NCBI RefSeq assembly: GCF_032050975.1
Contig: NZ_CP116967.1
Coordinates: 1,237,001-1,301,000 of the forward strand
Direction of reading: 5' to 3'
Length of the DNA: 64,000 nucleotides
Source: Candidatus Nitrospira allomarina
GTDB taxonomy: Bacteria > Nitrospirota > Nitrospiria > Nitrospirales > UBA8639
A program made the translations under genes and the position numbers. Positions 52,785-61,240 of the stretch are shown here, in pieces. A model generated the notes under the pieces. That model was not told where the DNA came from and ran no database searches. It was given only the letters and a program-made list of their open reading frames with translations. Position 1 is the stretch's first letter, and every line of letters starts with the position of its first letter.

Positions 52785-54127
52785 AAATACCTCATCCAAA
52801 TGTAACCGGTGCTGATCAAGACTTGTAGGATCATCAGGGGAAAGGCGACTTTCAAAAATGGCAAAAATCGAAATGGCACGCCATTCCGTTCCGCAATTCC
52901 CGCCACAATCAAATTGGCGGAAGCTCCCACCAACGTCCCATTCCCTCCTAAACATGCGCCTAACGATAATGCCCACCAGAGGGTTTCGGCCTGTTCAAGT
53001 GGAATGCCAGCCTGCTGAAAGACCGGGAGCATGCTTTTGATCATAGGGATCATGGTGGCCACAAACGGTATATTATCCACAATAGCGGAAAGAATAGCCG
53101 AAACCCAAAGAATGGCCAGGGTTGTCACGGTGAAATTTCCTGCGGTGAGACTTAAGGTCCAATCTGCAATGAACTGTAAAAGGCCGGTATGTTCAACACC
53201 GGTGACGATAATGAACAAGCCGCAGAAAAAGAAAATGGTAATCCATTCCACCTGCCCGAATAATGCATGAACTTTATGCCCTGCCTGTTCGTTGTCTAAG
53301 GAGAATGTAACGAGTAACAGGAGCAGGGCGGCGCCACCCAGAGCAATGGTGGCGGGTTCCATGCCTATCGAATGGGCTAAGATAAATCCGAGAATAACCA
53401 GGCTAAAGACCAGGAGACAGTGTTTCAATAAACCAACATCCCGAATGGCTTCATATTCGTTGAAAGCCATAATGCGGGCTCGGGCTTCTGGTGATGCGAA
53501 CATGGTTTTTCCAAATATAAACCAAAGAGGAATGAGTGTGGCACTGAAGGCCACAATGGCGACGGGAGCCAGGTGAATCACAAAATCATTAAATGTCAAA
53601 CTGGTGGCAGAGCCAATCATAATGTTGGGGGGGTCACCAATCAGCGTAGCCGTGCCCCCTGTATTCGAGGCATTAATCTCTGCAAAGAGCAGAGGATACG
53701 GATTGATTTTCAGCTCGTCGGCGATGAGCAGGGTCACTGGTGCGACCAACAGCACCGTTGTGACATTATCTAAAAATGCCGAGAGCACTGCGGTGACCAT
53801 TGAGAGCATAACCAGGATGCCCCACGGACTACCCTTGGCGGCCTTCGCGGCTTTGATCGCGAGAAATTGAAAGATGCCGCATTCTTTGGTAATTCCGACC
53901 AGGATCATCATGCCGGTGAGTAGGCCGATAGTATTGAAATCAATGCCTTGAATCGCTTGGTCCTGTGTGAGGACTCCTGTTCCAATAACGGCAGAGGCTC
54001 CAAGAAGCGCTACAATCGCCCGATTAAACCGTTCAGCGATAATAACGGCATAGGTCAAAATTAAAATTGATGTAGCTATCCAAAGTGGGGAGAGACCAAA
54101 GATGGTCTGGATGGGTGTTTCGTGCAT
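52781..54127 (-). CDS. ArsB/NhaD-superfamily ion transporter
   Basis: A 448-residue inner-membrane permease of the ion-transporter (ArsB/NhaD/SLC13) superfamily with about 11-12 helices. Typical segments are FNTIGLLTGMMILVGITKEC, SAFLDNVTTVLLVAPVTLL, NTGGTATLIGDPPNIMIG and the second-half repeat SAILSAIVDNIPFVATMIPM with GACLGGNGTLVGASANLI. This inverted-repeat D/N-rich pattern supports coupled transport of a cation or an organic or inorganic anion. The family alone does not settle the substrate. A CBS gene is coupled to its end. Confidence 0.88.
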   Translation of the reverse strand: MHETPIQTIFGLSPLWIATSILILTYAVIIAERFNRAIVALLGASAVIGTGVLTQDQAIQGIDFNTIGLLTGMMILVGITKECGIFQFLAIKAAKAAKGSPWGILVMLSMVTAVLSAFLDNVTTVLLVAPVTLLIADELKINPYPLLFAEINASNTGGTATLIGDPPNIMIGSATSLTFNDFVIHLAPVAIVAFSATLIPLWFIFGKTMFASPEARARIMAFNEYEAIRDVGLLKHCLLVFSLVILGFILAHSIGMEPATIALGGAALLLLLVTFSLDNEQAGHKVHALFGQVEWITIFFFCGLFIIVTGVEHTGLLQFIADWTLSLTAGNFTVTTLAILWVSAILSAIVDNIPFVATMIPMIKSMLPVFQQAGIPLEQAETLWWALSLGACLGGNGTLVGASANLIVAGIAERNGVPFRFLPFLKVAFPLMILQVLISTGYIWMRYL

Positions 54128-54165
54128 ATTCCAATAACCTAATTCTTAGGGTCCAAAAATCAGGC

Positions 54166-55863
54166 CTATTCAGAGGGAGTTGCAGGAAGATTCGTGTTTG
54201 GTGCCGAAGGTCGTGGTGGTTCCTTAGAGTGGGCTTTTTCTACCAAGGAGGCTTTCTGTAGGGCCTCCAAACGGCTGGCAAAGCGATGGCCGGGCCGAAT
54301 CTGCACCAGTACTCCCAAGCCATCCAATGCCTCGGTCACGTGAGGCTGCATGCCAACAAAGAAGAGATGTTGGTGGTGGGCCTTGACGATATTCAACATA
54401 TCTTCCACCGCCAATGCCGCTGTCCCGTCTATGGCCGGGACCTTGGATAAATCCAAAACAACGCTAGAAAACGTATTAAAGCCCGGGACGGTTTCCAAGC
54501 GGCGGACCATGGTTTTGGCCGATCCAAAGCTCATAGGGCCATCCACATGAATCAGGAGAATTTTCCCGTTGGCTTGTTCCAGAATTGTAGCTTCTTCCGG
54601 TAAAAGAGGGGTGCTGGGAGTCGGATTCGTCACGATGTGGAGATTAGCCAGTTCCAAATCCGCCATGCGTTTGACAAAGAACAGACTGGCAAAGACCATT
54701 CCCACCGCCACGGCGGTTATGAGATCCACGAGCACGGTGGTCAGTAACACCACTGTCATGATGACGACATCAATACGGGGGGCTTGCAGGATGTGTCGTA
54801 AGAACCGCCAGTCAATAATATCAATGCCAACCTTGAACAAAATCCCCCCGAGAACGGCCAAGGGAATTTTCTCGGCCAAAGGGCCAAGTCCCAAAAGAAC
54901 TGCCAATAAAATTATGGAGTGAAGTACGCCGGAGATCGGTGTCCGTCCTCCGGTTCGGATATTGGCTACTGACCGCATGGTGGCTCCGGCACCTGGGAGA
55001 CCTCCAAATACACCGGCGACCATGTTCCCTATGCCCTGGCCGATAAGCTCACGGTCCGGGTCATGTTGGGCCCGGGTCATGTTATCGCAGACCAGGCTGG
55101 TTAACAGGCTGTCGATCGCTCCCAAAACAGCCAGGATGGCGGCTGATTCTAGTACGATTTGCAGGGTGTCCCAGGTAAATGTCGGCATGAGAGGGGTGGG
55201 GAATCCCCGCGGAACCTCTCCGATGGTAGGAGCATCAGGAAGAAAATTATAGGCGAGTGGGGTAACCACGAGTAAGGCCAATAAAGAAGGAGGAGCCACC
55301 TTCGCAATCCTGCCGGGAGTCAAATACATAATGACCAAAACAAGGACTCCGGCGAGGGCGGCATCCCACACCGGGTTTCCATAAAATCCCGGAATTGACT
55401 TGAGTGTCGTGACTACACCCTCGGGGCTGGAAGCATGGCCAACTAGGGGGCCTAATTGCAAAATGAGAATGATGCAGCCGATGCCGCTCATGAACCCGGA
55501 GACCACTGGATACGGGACCAACGCGATGTACTGTCCCACCCTGGAAAGTCCCAACAGGATTTGAAAGACACCGCCAAGAATCACGGCCATCAGGGCTAAA
55601 CCAGGATTGCCTGCGAAGATTGTGACGATTCCAGCCATCACCACAGTCATGGGGCCCGTGGGGCCGGAAACCTGAGCGGGGGTACCTCCGAAAAGCGCAG
55701 CAAAAAATCCGACGAATATCGCCCCGTATAAACCCGCAATGGCTCCTAGGCCAGAAGCGACGCCAAAAGCGAGCGCCAACGGTAGGGCCACCACAGCGGC
55801 AACCATCCCTCCGTAGATATCACCGCGAAGGTTGTTGAAATGTAACCCGTGAACAAGCCCCAT
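54166..55863 (-). CDS. SulP-family anion transporter (BicA-like) with STAS domain
   Basis: A 565-residue inner-membrane carrier. The membrane domain starts with the SulP signature GMVAAVVALPLALAFGVASG, followed by AQVSGPTGPMTVVMAGIV and LGAIDSLLTSLVCDNMTRAQ. A cytoplasmic STAS domain covers about 440-545 (ILLIHVDGPMSFGSAKTM, VLDLSKVPAIDGTAALAV). The tail is Pro/Ser-rich. It is similar to BicA-type Na+-dependent bicarbonate carriers, which would suit an autotroph; sulfate transport is the alternative. A second SulP gene starts at 62986. Confidence 0.9.
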   Translation of the reverse strand: MGLVHGLHFNNLRGDIYGGMVAAVVALPLALAFGVASGLGAIAGLYGAIFVGFFAALFGGTPAQVSGPTGPMTVVMAGIVTIFAGNPGLALMAVILGGVFQILLGLSRVGQYIALVPYPVVSGFMSGIGCIILILQLGPLVGHASSPEGVVTTLKSIPGFYGNPVWDAALAGVLVLVIMYLTPGRIAKVAPPSLLALLVVTPLAYNFLPDAPTIGEVPRGFPTPLMPTFTWDTLQIVLESAAILAVLGAIDSLLTSLVCDNMTRAQHDPDRELIGQGIGNMVAGVFGGLPGAGATMRSVANIRTGGRTPISGVLHSIILLAVLLGLGPLAEKIPLAVLGGILFKVGIDIIDWRFLRHILQAPRIDVVIMTVVLLTTVLVDLITAVAVGMVFASLFFVKRMADLELANLHIVTNPTPSTPLLPEEATILEQANGKILLIHVDGPMSFGSAKTMVRRLETVPGFNTFSSVVLDLSKVPAIDGTAALAVEDMLNIVKAHHQHLFFVGMQPHVTEALDGLGVLVQIRPGHRFASRLEALQKASLVEKAHSKEPPRPSAPNTNLPATPSE

Positions 55864-56038
55864 AGGGCATATCCTAGGATAAAAATGAAGACAAACTGGG
55901 CGAGGATTTCACTCTATCACACCGTTCTTCGTCAAGTGGGAAGCGAAAAAGGTTTTCACAAGTGTAACGAGGAGAAAAAGAATAAGATTAGAGAAAAGGA
56001 GGTGACCGAAAAGGGCTATAAATTTAATACGGTGAAGG

Positions 56039-56614
56039 TTAGTTAAGGGGAATTAAAATTTCCAGTCCTCCCATGACATCATTTAATTTAAAGTCCCGTT
56101 TAGGACTTTCCTTGTGGGCATTATGGCAGTTGACACAGGCTCGGCTCACTGCTCGATCAGGAAAGATAGCTTGATAATAAGACTGGTTGTCTATCTGGAT
56201 TTCTTGTTCGGTCACTTCTCCGTATTCCACAACTTGTTCCAGGGCTTTACGCTCACGGTCATTGTGAGGTGCATTTTCTGGATTCAAAGGCCAAAGACCC
56301 ATCAGCCGGTATCGAAACGGTTTGCCGGCAACCTGTAATCCACGGGAGGCTTCTTTAAAAAATTGTGCGGGCAAGGGCAATGTCCGTTCTTCCCGCCAAT
56401 TTTCTGTTGCAGTCACAATAAGCATGTCTTCCATCCGTTCCACGACATGTTGGGTGTAAAAGGTCCGGTCTGCTTGAAGAACGGCATGTAAATAGTTTGC
56501 AACCACACGAATAGGCATGCCTTCCTGTGGTGCAAGTCGTCCTCCGATACCCACACCAATTCCCAAGGAAATGAGAATGGAGAAAAGGAGTATAAAAAAG
56601 AACTGACGAGTCAT
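56039..56614 (-). CDS. Tll0287-like (DUF3365) c-type heme protein
   Basis: A 191-residue exported or membrane-anchored protein. It has an N-terminal helix (FFFILLFSILISLGIGVGIG), a PAS-like DUF3365 fold (MPIRVVANYLHAVLQADRTF) and one c-type heme motif (SRACVNCHNAHKESPKRDF). Tll0287-type proteins bind heme in a PAS-like fold and may sense redox or small molecules. The C-terminus (DVMGGLEILIPL) matches the family. The ribosome-binding site is weak. The SulP gene is nearby on the same strand. Confidence 0.85.
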   Translation of the reverse strand: MTRQFFFILLFSILISLGIGVGIGGRLAPQEGMPIRVVANYLHAVLQADRTFYTQHVVERMEDMLIVTATENWREERTLPLPAQFFKEASRGLQVAGKPFRYRLMGLWPLNPENAPHNDRERKALEQVVEYGEVTEQEIQIDNQSYYQAIFPDRAVSRACVNCHNAHKESPKRDFKLNDVMGGLEILIPLN

Positions 56615-56828
56615 AAATTAATCTAACTTGTGAGTCTACATACCATTTTTCTTGCAAACAGTTCACTCTTTGCCTGAGTGGGAGTTATACAAAACTATAG
56701 CAGGAGATCAATAAGACCTCATACCTTTTAAAACATTAAATTGTGTATAGGGCAATCGGACGTTGGGCGAAGAGCAGACGAAGAGCAGCAAAAAACAGAA
56801 TTAGGAAAACCGAAGGGAGGTTCGGAAA

Positions 56829-56903
56829 TTAATCCAAACCCAATCGATTCATCAATGCAATGACTATGATTGTCAAAATTGCGATGAGAGGGACATGTTC
56901 CAT
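56829..56903 (-). CDS. Micro-ORF: 24-residue membrane peptide
   Basis: A 24-codon frame: MEHVPLIAILTIIVIALM followed by NRLGLD and a stop. It is a single predicted transmembrane helix with a polar end. It starts one base after the stop of the neighbouring micro-ORF (TAACATG), so it is probably translated by reinitiation. It is too short for most gene callers. Single-helix subunits of oxidases and transporters have this form; the partner is unknown. Confidence 0.55.
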   Translation of the reverse strand: MEHVPLIAILTIIVIALMNRLGLD

Positions 56904-56904
56904 G

Positions 56905-56961
56905 TTAGAACCTCGAAAGTACCGCCCAGGTGATAAGTAAAATAAGGGTAAAGCCTTCCAT
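56905..56961 (-). CDS. Micro-ORF: 18-residue membrane peptide
   Basis: An 18-codon frame encoding MEGFTLILLITWAVLSRF. A perfect AGGAGG sits nine bases before the ATG, among the strongest ribosome-binding sites in the window. The product is one short hydrophobic helix ending in a basic residue. It directly precedes a second membrane micro-ORF with one base between. The pair lies upstream of the DUF3365 heme gene on the same strand. Confidence 0.6.
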   Translation of the reverse strand: MEGFTLILLITWAVLSRF

Positions 56962-57607
56962 TTTTATCATCCTCCTAATACTTTTTAATCTTGTGTGACC
57001 ACTAAAAGAGCAAGGTAAATGCCAAATTGGTGAAGTGGGATGATTGAGAAATTCATTAAATATTTCATTATCTTATATATCCAAAAGAAAAGTGCATTCA
57101 TTTCTACCCATGAAAATGAGCGGATTTATTAAGTAAGGCCTGTGCGATATCGCTCTAATTTTGAAGGGAAAGGATATAAGACAATAAGAAATACAATCAC
57201 CGTGGCTATAAAAGGAGGGTGGGGCCCGGATGGAATGCCGCTCTGGTTAAGAACATGAAACCTTTGAGAAATCAGCCAAGGACTTTCAAATTTTCACCAT
57301 ATTTCGGAGTAGCCAGAAACAGGATATGTCAGGTGTGAAGATGGGGGCTCGGATGTCCTAGAGCTAGTTCCCTAAACCTATAAATTTCACCATTGCCTAT
57401 AGGATTTCATTCATATTAGGAATTTGCCGGTTATGCCTTGATGAAATCGCCAAAAGGGGTGGCCCATTCAGGGTAATTGCCTGAAATCGGGAGATCTTTT
57501 TTTTGTTCGTTGAAGTTTTATGAGACGTTTCCGGCGTCACTCATTTAATAAATGAGAATTTGCATGGTCAAACAATTATTTTAATTAGTAAAAAAGAATT
57601 AAAATTT
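56962..57607. other. A/T-rich intergenic region upstream of the micro-ORFs
   Basis: About 645 bases with no gene recognised. It should hold the promoter of the micro-ORF pair on the minus strand; TATATAAGATAAT near 57070 (minus-strand reading) is a possible minus-10 area. The left part lies between the LCIB pseudogene 3' end and the micro-ORFs. Confidence 0.35.
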
Positions 57608-58375
57608 TTACAGTAATGGGTTTCTTTTCCCATCAACGAAAACATAAGAAGTCTCGATCCAAATCCAGTCTTTATGGGTTGGACCGTGAATCTGCGCACC
57701 GATAAATACCGCATAGTCGGTTTTGCTGGGATCGACGGTTAGTTGGATCATCCGTTCCAGATCTTCTCGGATGATATGTTGGGTGGCTTTGGTCAAAGTG
57801 ACCAAATCGGGAATTTCTCCGAATCCAAATTTTCTAAACAGGCGATGGGTTAGGAGGCTCTGCTCCACGTCGTCCGGATTCAGGTCAAGGCTGGCTTCTC
57901 CTCGAGAACGGTCTTGGAGAATCTTAATCAATGCGCCACAAGCTTGAGACAAGGCCTGGCGCCCTGTGCGGCGACAATTTCCGAAAGCGCCATTTTCATC
58001 GATGGCAATATGGGGAAAGGCAAAACATACGTATCTTTCTCTGCCATCAGTATTGGGTGCATGATGATGGGCCGCTTGAAATCCCGTGACTCCCAGATAC
58101 AGCATTCCGGCCAGACTTGAAAAGTTAAATGCTCCATTTCAGGCATTATGGAGTCTGTTCATTAATGGGGTGGCTATCTCGTCTCGACACACGCTCACGC
58201 AAGCGATTGAGTTCTTCTGATTTATGCCAAAAGGATGTAACCGGAATTGGGAATATTCCACGAAGGCATCGGAGGGGTAGGCACCTGGGAAATTCCCTTC
58301 CAAGTTTTTCATGAAATCGAAAGATTCTGGATGATTTATCTTTGAAGGAGAAATGGGAGCTGACAGAGTCGGCAT
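57608..58375 (-). pseudogene. LCIB-type carbonic anhydrase gene interrupted by one in-frame TGA
   Basis: Two frame fragments are continuous in the same reading frame and separated only by one TGA at 58139-58141. The first part starts MPTLSAPISPSKINHPESF (ATG 58375) and contains FGINQKNSIACVSVCRDEIA; the second continues FNFSSLAGMLYLGVTGFQAA, HHHAPNTDGRERYVCFAFPH, IAIDENGAFG, SQACGALIKIL and DYAVFIGAQIHGP. This order matches LCIB-type (theta-like) carbonic anhydrases. The Cys of CRDE, the His of AAHHHAP and the Cys of QACGAL are candidate zinc ligands, with Asp and Arg of CRDE as catalytic residues. A Trp, Arg or Gly codon to TGA change would explain the break. The two parts are otherwise undamaged, so the mutation looks recent, or it is a sequencing error. 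Confidence 0.75.
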
Positions 58376-58626
58376 GGGTGCATTTTCCTTTTTCGATGAG
58401 TTTTCGGAATGTGGATAGATTCTCAATAACGAATTGATCGAAGCAAAAGGAGTGCCAGCCCTGGACTCTGCTTTTACCTGACAAATACTAGAATTTACTT
58501 GGGTATATCGGTATTTGCTTTTCCTTAGACAACGCAACGGTAGAGAATGGGTGCGGGATTGCACCATGTGAACTGTGCTAAAAATTTCTTGAATAATAAT
58601 TGTTCGGATTCAGGAAAGGACAAAAA

Positions 58627-58830
58627 ATGGTTGCAATGCATAGCTCTATTGAACTGATAAAAAAATCTTTCCCAGGCGGAAATTTTGGGTCTCTGGAAAG
58701 GAAGCTTCTTTGTTCAAAAAATTTACGCCCTATTCAATGGACAGCTTCGAGGATGATATTGGGAGGAAAGTTATGGCGAATGTTTTTAAATAATCGGTGG
58801 GACCATGACAACTGCCCCATAAAGTCTTAA
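58627..58830 (+). CDS. Doubtful small ORF
   Basis: A 67-codon frame starting MVAMHSSIELIKKSFPGG, with AGGAAAGGA about five bases upstream. The protein is basic and has no recognised family or membrane segment. The strong ribosome-binding site is the only support. It lies in an otherwise empty divergent region between the LCIB pseudogene (58375) and the NtrC-type gene. Confidence 0.25.
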   Translation: MVAMHSSIELIKKSFPGGNFGSLERKLLCSKNLRPIQWTASRMILGGKLWRMFLNNRWDHDNCPIKS

Positions 58831-58939
58831 AGGCCTGCCTTCGAGCTCAGGGAATATGTAGGAATTCTACCCCGTATTAAATAGGAGAGGAATGAAAAAA
58901 GAGAAAGGCGAATGAATGGAGGGACTACCGCCTATTCTC

Positions 58940-60328
58940 TCAGGATCCCTCTGTCTCGTGGGAGAAGTTTTTCCATAATTGAATATGTTCATCCAGTGCC
59001 CGTGTGGAAATGTGAAGATAGCCAGCTGCCTGTTCTTTGTCCTGCTTGGTGAATCTCAAGACTTCATTAATCACCATGACTTGAATATTTTGTAGACTGT
59101 GTTGGCCGATTTCAAAGAGCACCCGACCAGTATTTGGAGGAAGACCTTCTCCGCTGCCAGGATGTTGAGAATAAAAATCCAGAGAAGTAAGGACAGGTCC
59201 TTGCGAGCACAACACCGCTCTGCGAATCATAGCCTCTAATTCTCGAATATTCCCCGGGAATTGGTAGGTATCCAATAGCGGAGGTACCGAAGAATCAATA
59301 TCGAGTTTTGGACGGCCGATCTCTTCACCATAGGCGTGAATGGTTTTGATCACCAAAGGGATGATATCTTCTTTTCGTTCCCGCAGGGGAGGAATGAAGA
59401 GTTGCTGTTTTTCGAGTAGCGAACGTAATTCTGGATGAAATATTTCCTGGTAGCCCGGTTGATCCAGCGGAATCGAACTGGTCACTACAATTCGATTGTT
59501 GATGGGGAGTCTGTCAAATCCTCCCATTCGACAAAATGCACGTGTTCGAATGGCCTCGGCCAATGATCCCTGAATGGGAATTGGCAGATGTTCAATCTCA
59601 TCAACAAATAGGGTTCCCCCATCGGAATGTTCAAATGCTCCCGGCATGCTTTGGCTGGCACCACTGAATGCCCCGCGTTCATATCCAAATATTTGAGGTT
59701 CAAGGAGTGATCCCCTCTGTTCGTTGCAACTGACGGTGACAAACGGGCCGAGCTGTTTGTGGCTATTATAATGAAGAATGCGTGCCAAGAATTCTTTCCC
59801 CGTCCCAACCTCCCCTTGAAGAAACACTAAGGGGACGTCTTGGGCGTCGAAAAATTTGAGTTGTTCAATGACCTTGGTCATGGCTGGACTCCTGGCGATC
59901 ACATGTTCCCATGAATATTGCCGTTGTTTCTCAGAAGCAGAAAACTCAATTCGACGCCGTAGCTCCAGGAAGGTGATGGCTCGATGTAAGGCTGGTTCAA
60001 CCGTTGAGAAATCAATGGATTTTATCAAAAAATCATAAGCTCCGAGCCGCATCGCCTCCACCGCATCTTCCACGCTTCCATAAGCAGTCAACATGACAAC
60101 CAGGGTTTTCGGGATCTTTTGTCGAATTTGGCGTAAGGTTTCGAGTCCATCCATTTCCGGCATTTTAAGATCCAGGAACAGCAAATCAGGCAGTTCATGT
60201 TCCAAAGCCTCAATGAGCGAGGGTCCTGAATGGAAACTTCTTACGAGGTGCCCTTTTCTCACCAACCGGCGACTTAACGCAGAACATACGTTTTGATCAT
60301 CGTCGGTCACATAAATTGTTGCACGCAT
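58940..60328 (-). CDS. NtrC-type sigma-54 response regulator
   Basis: A 462-residue regulator with three domains. The receiver (1-120) has an acidic pair (YVTDDDQNVCS) and phosphorylation Asp in LLFLDLKMPEMDG, but the conserved Lys-Pro is Lys-Ser (FLIKSIDFS). The AAA+ domain has Walker A GEVGTGKEFLARI, a sigma-54 contact loop GAFSGASQS (usually GAFTGA) and Walker B GGTLFVDEIEHL. A C-terminal Fis-type helix-turn-helix lies in EQAAGYLHISTRALDEHIQL. It activates sigma-54 promoters. No histidine kinase gene is adjacent, and no -24/-12 promoter was found nearby. Confidence 0.9.
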   Translation of the reverse strand: MRATIYVTDDDQNVCSALSRRLVRKGHLVRSFHSGPSLIEALEHELPDLLFLDLKMPEMDGLETLRQIRQKIPKTLVVMLTAYGSVEDAVEAMRLGAYDFLIKSIDFSTVEPALHRAITFLELRRRIEFSASEKQRQYSWEHVIARSPAMTKVIEQLKFFDAQDVPLVFLQGEVGTGKEFLARILHYNSHKQLGPFVTVSCNEQRGSLLEPQIFGYERGAFSGASQSMPGAFEHSDGGTLFVDEIEHLPIPIQGSLAEAIRTRAFCRMGGFDRLPINNRIVVTSSIPLDQPGYQEIFHPELRSLLEKQQLFIPPLRERKEDIIPLVIKTIHAYGEEIGRPKLDIDSSVPPLLDTYQFPGNIRELEAMIRRAVLCSQGPVLTSLDFYSQHPGSGEGLPPNTGRVLFEIGQHSLQNIQVMVINEVLRFTKQDKEQAAGYLHISTRALDEHIQLWKNFSHETEGS

Positions 60329-60623
60329 AGCAGTCCTTGTTTAGGAGATCTTTAAAGAAGTTGTACCGGCATTTTTTGTACTTTCCCATCTTTGGTCATC
60401 GATATCAACCGCAGAGGAGTTGCGGAAGCAGTGATTTTTTTCGGTATGGGTCTTTTGTGATAATTGAAAAGAGAGCCTCAGCCATCGTCCTGAATTCATG
60501 GGTAATGGAATTGTCATGACTGACTTTCGGAAGAACTCGACCTCAATGAAGCATGATTGGGAGTAGAGGCATTGCGTTTGGGCAATGCGTTTGAATGTCG
60601 TATATCATCTTTTTTTGCCGCAC

Positions 60624-60764
60624 TCACCATGGCTCCCACGCATAGCGCAGAGGTTCAACCATTTCAAAGTAGTTGTACGTTTCGGCCAGGTAGATGCCGA
60701 TCGCCAATCCCAGAATGACAATAAACAGCCATGCTTTCGTTAATGTATTTGTCGCGTCCTCATT
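60624..60764 (-). pseudogene. Start-less micro-ORF for a 46-residue membrane peptide
   Basis: On the minus strand an open frame of 46 codons reads KAWLFIVILGLAIGIYLAE, then TYNYFEMVEPLRYAWEPW and a TGA stop. It has one clear membrane helix and an aromatic tail. There is no ATG, GTG or TTG in frame before the helix. An ATG at 60763 is one frame off and would join if one base were added directly after it (ATG, AG, GAC). It may be a damaged small-subunit gene or use a rare start. Confidence 0.4.
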
Positions 60765-60813
60765 TTAAACGCTATTACGCAAAGTCTATACCCTAGGGGA
60801 CCTCTGGAATTTT

Positions 60814-60834
60814 GGGGCTCAACAGTTGAGCCCC
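60814..60834. repeat. Perfect 9-base inverted repeat
   Basis: GGGGCTCAA, a CAG loop and TTGAGCCCC form a strong hairpin. No T tract follows on either strand. It lies about 50 bases 5' of the membrane micro-ORF at 60764 (minus strand). The rest of 60329-61240 holds only the micro-ORF and one further hairpin. Confidence 0.6.
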
Positions 60835-61053
60835 ACCAATGGTATTCGTTGGTTCCCCACAATTATCAGTCATGCCTTATCAATAAAGTTTGCGCCCTAT
60901 TGCCAAACACGATCAGCTGGCGTGCGATGATGCACAGGGGGTTATGTGTGAAATGGCACCATTGTTCAGATTTTGGTCACTGTGCATGAAGGCAGAAGCC
61001 AGGGAAAATGGATAGGAACATAAGGCAAATTTTGAAAATTAATCGGAATCCAC

Positions 61054-61086
61054 TGCCTCACCCTTAACCTGACGGTTAAGGCGGCA
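61054..61086. repeat. Inverted repeat upstream of the porin gene
   Basis: CCTTAACC (61062-61069), a TGAC loop and GGTTAAGG (61074-61081) form a perfect eight-base stem, with an outer TGCC/GGCA pairing. It lies about 155 bases before the porin start. An operator or transcript hairpin is possible; no T tract follows. Confidence 0.55.
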
Positions 61087-61240
61087 GGAATGCATCCTAT
61101 ATTGTTTGTGATTCTCAACTACCGTTCCCAGATTCCTCGATGTCTAGAAATTGGTACTAGTTTTGCGTAGCAAAAGAAAAATAGGAAAATTTTGAAAATG
61201 AAAATTATTATGATCGGCTTCTGTCTTGTATGGAGATTCG

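Noticed and set aside
52784-52976. N-terminal extension of the CBS gene into the transporter gene
   Set aside because: The extension is not CBS-like and overlaps the transporter's last 190 bases. The ATGA overlap at 52781-52784 gives a better start.
54350-55252. Several plus-strand frames of 66-117 codons rich in Arg, Ser and Thr
   Set aside because: They are antisense to the SulP transporter gene and mirror its codons; none has a start signal.
58139-58141. Selenocysteine or other recoding at the TGA of the LCIB gene
   Set aside because: The position does not match a catalytic Cys of the family, and I see no obvious SECIS-like hairpin directly after it. A nonsense mutation or read error is simpler.
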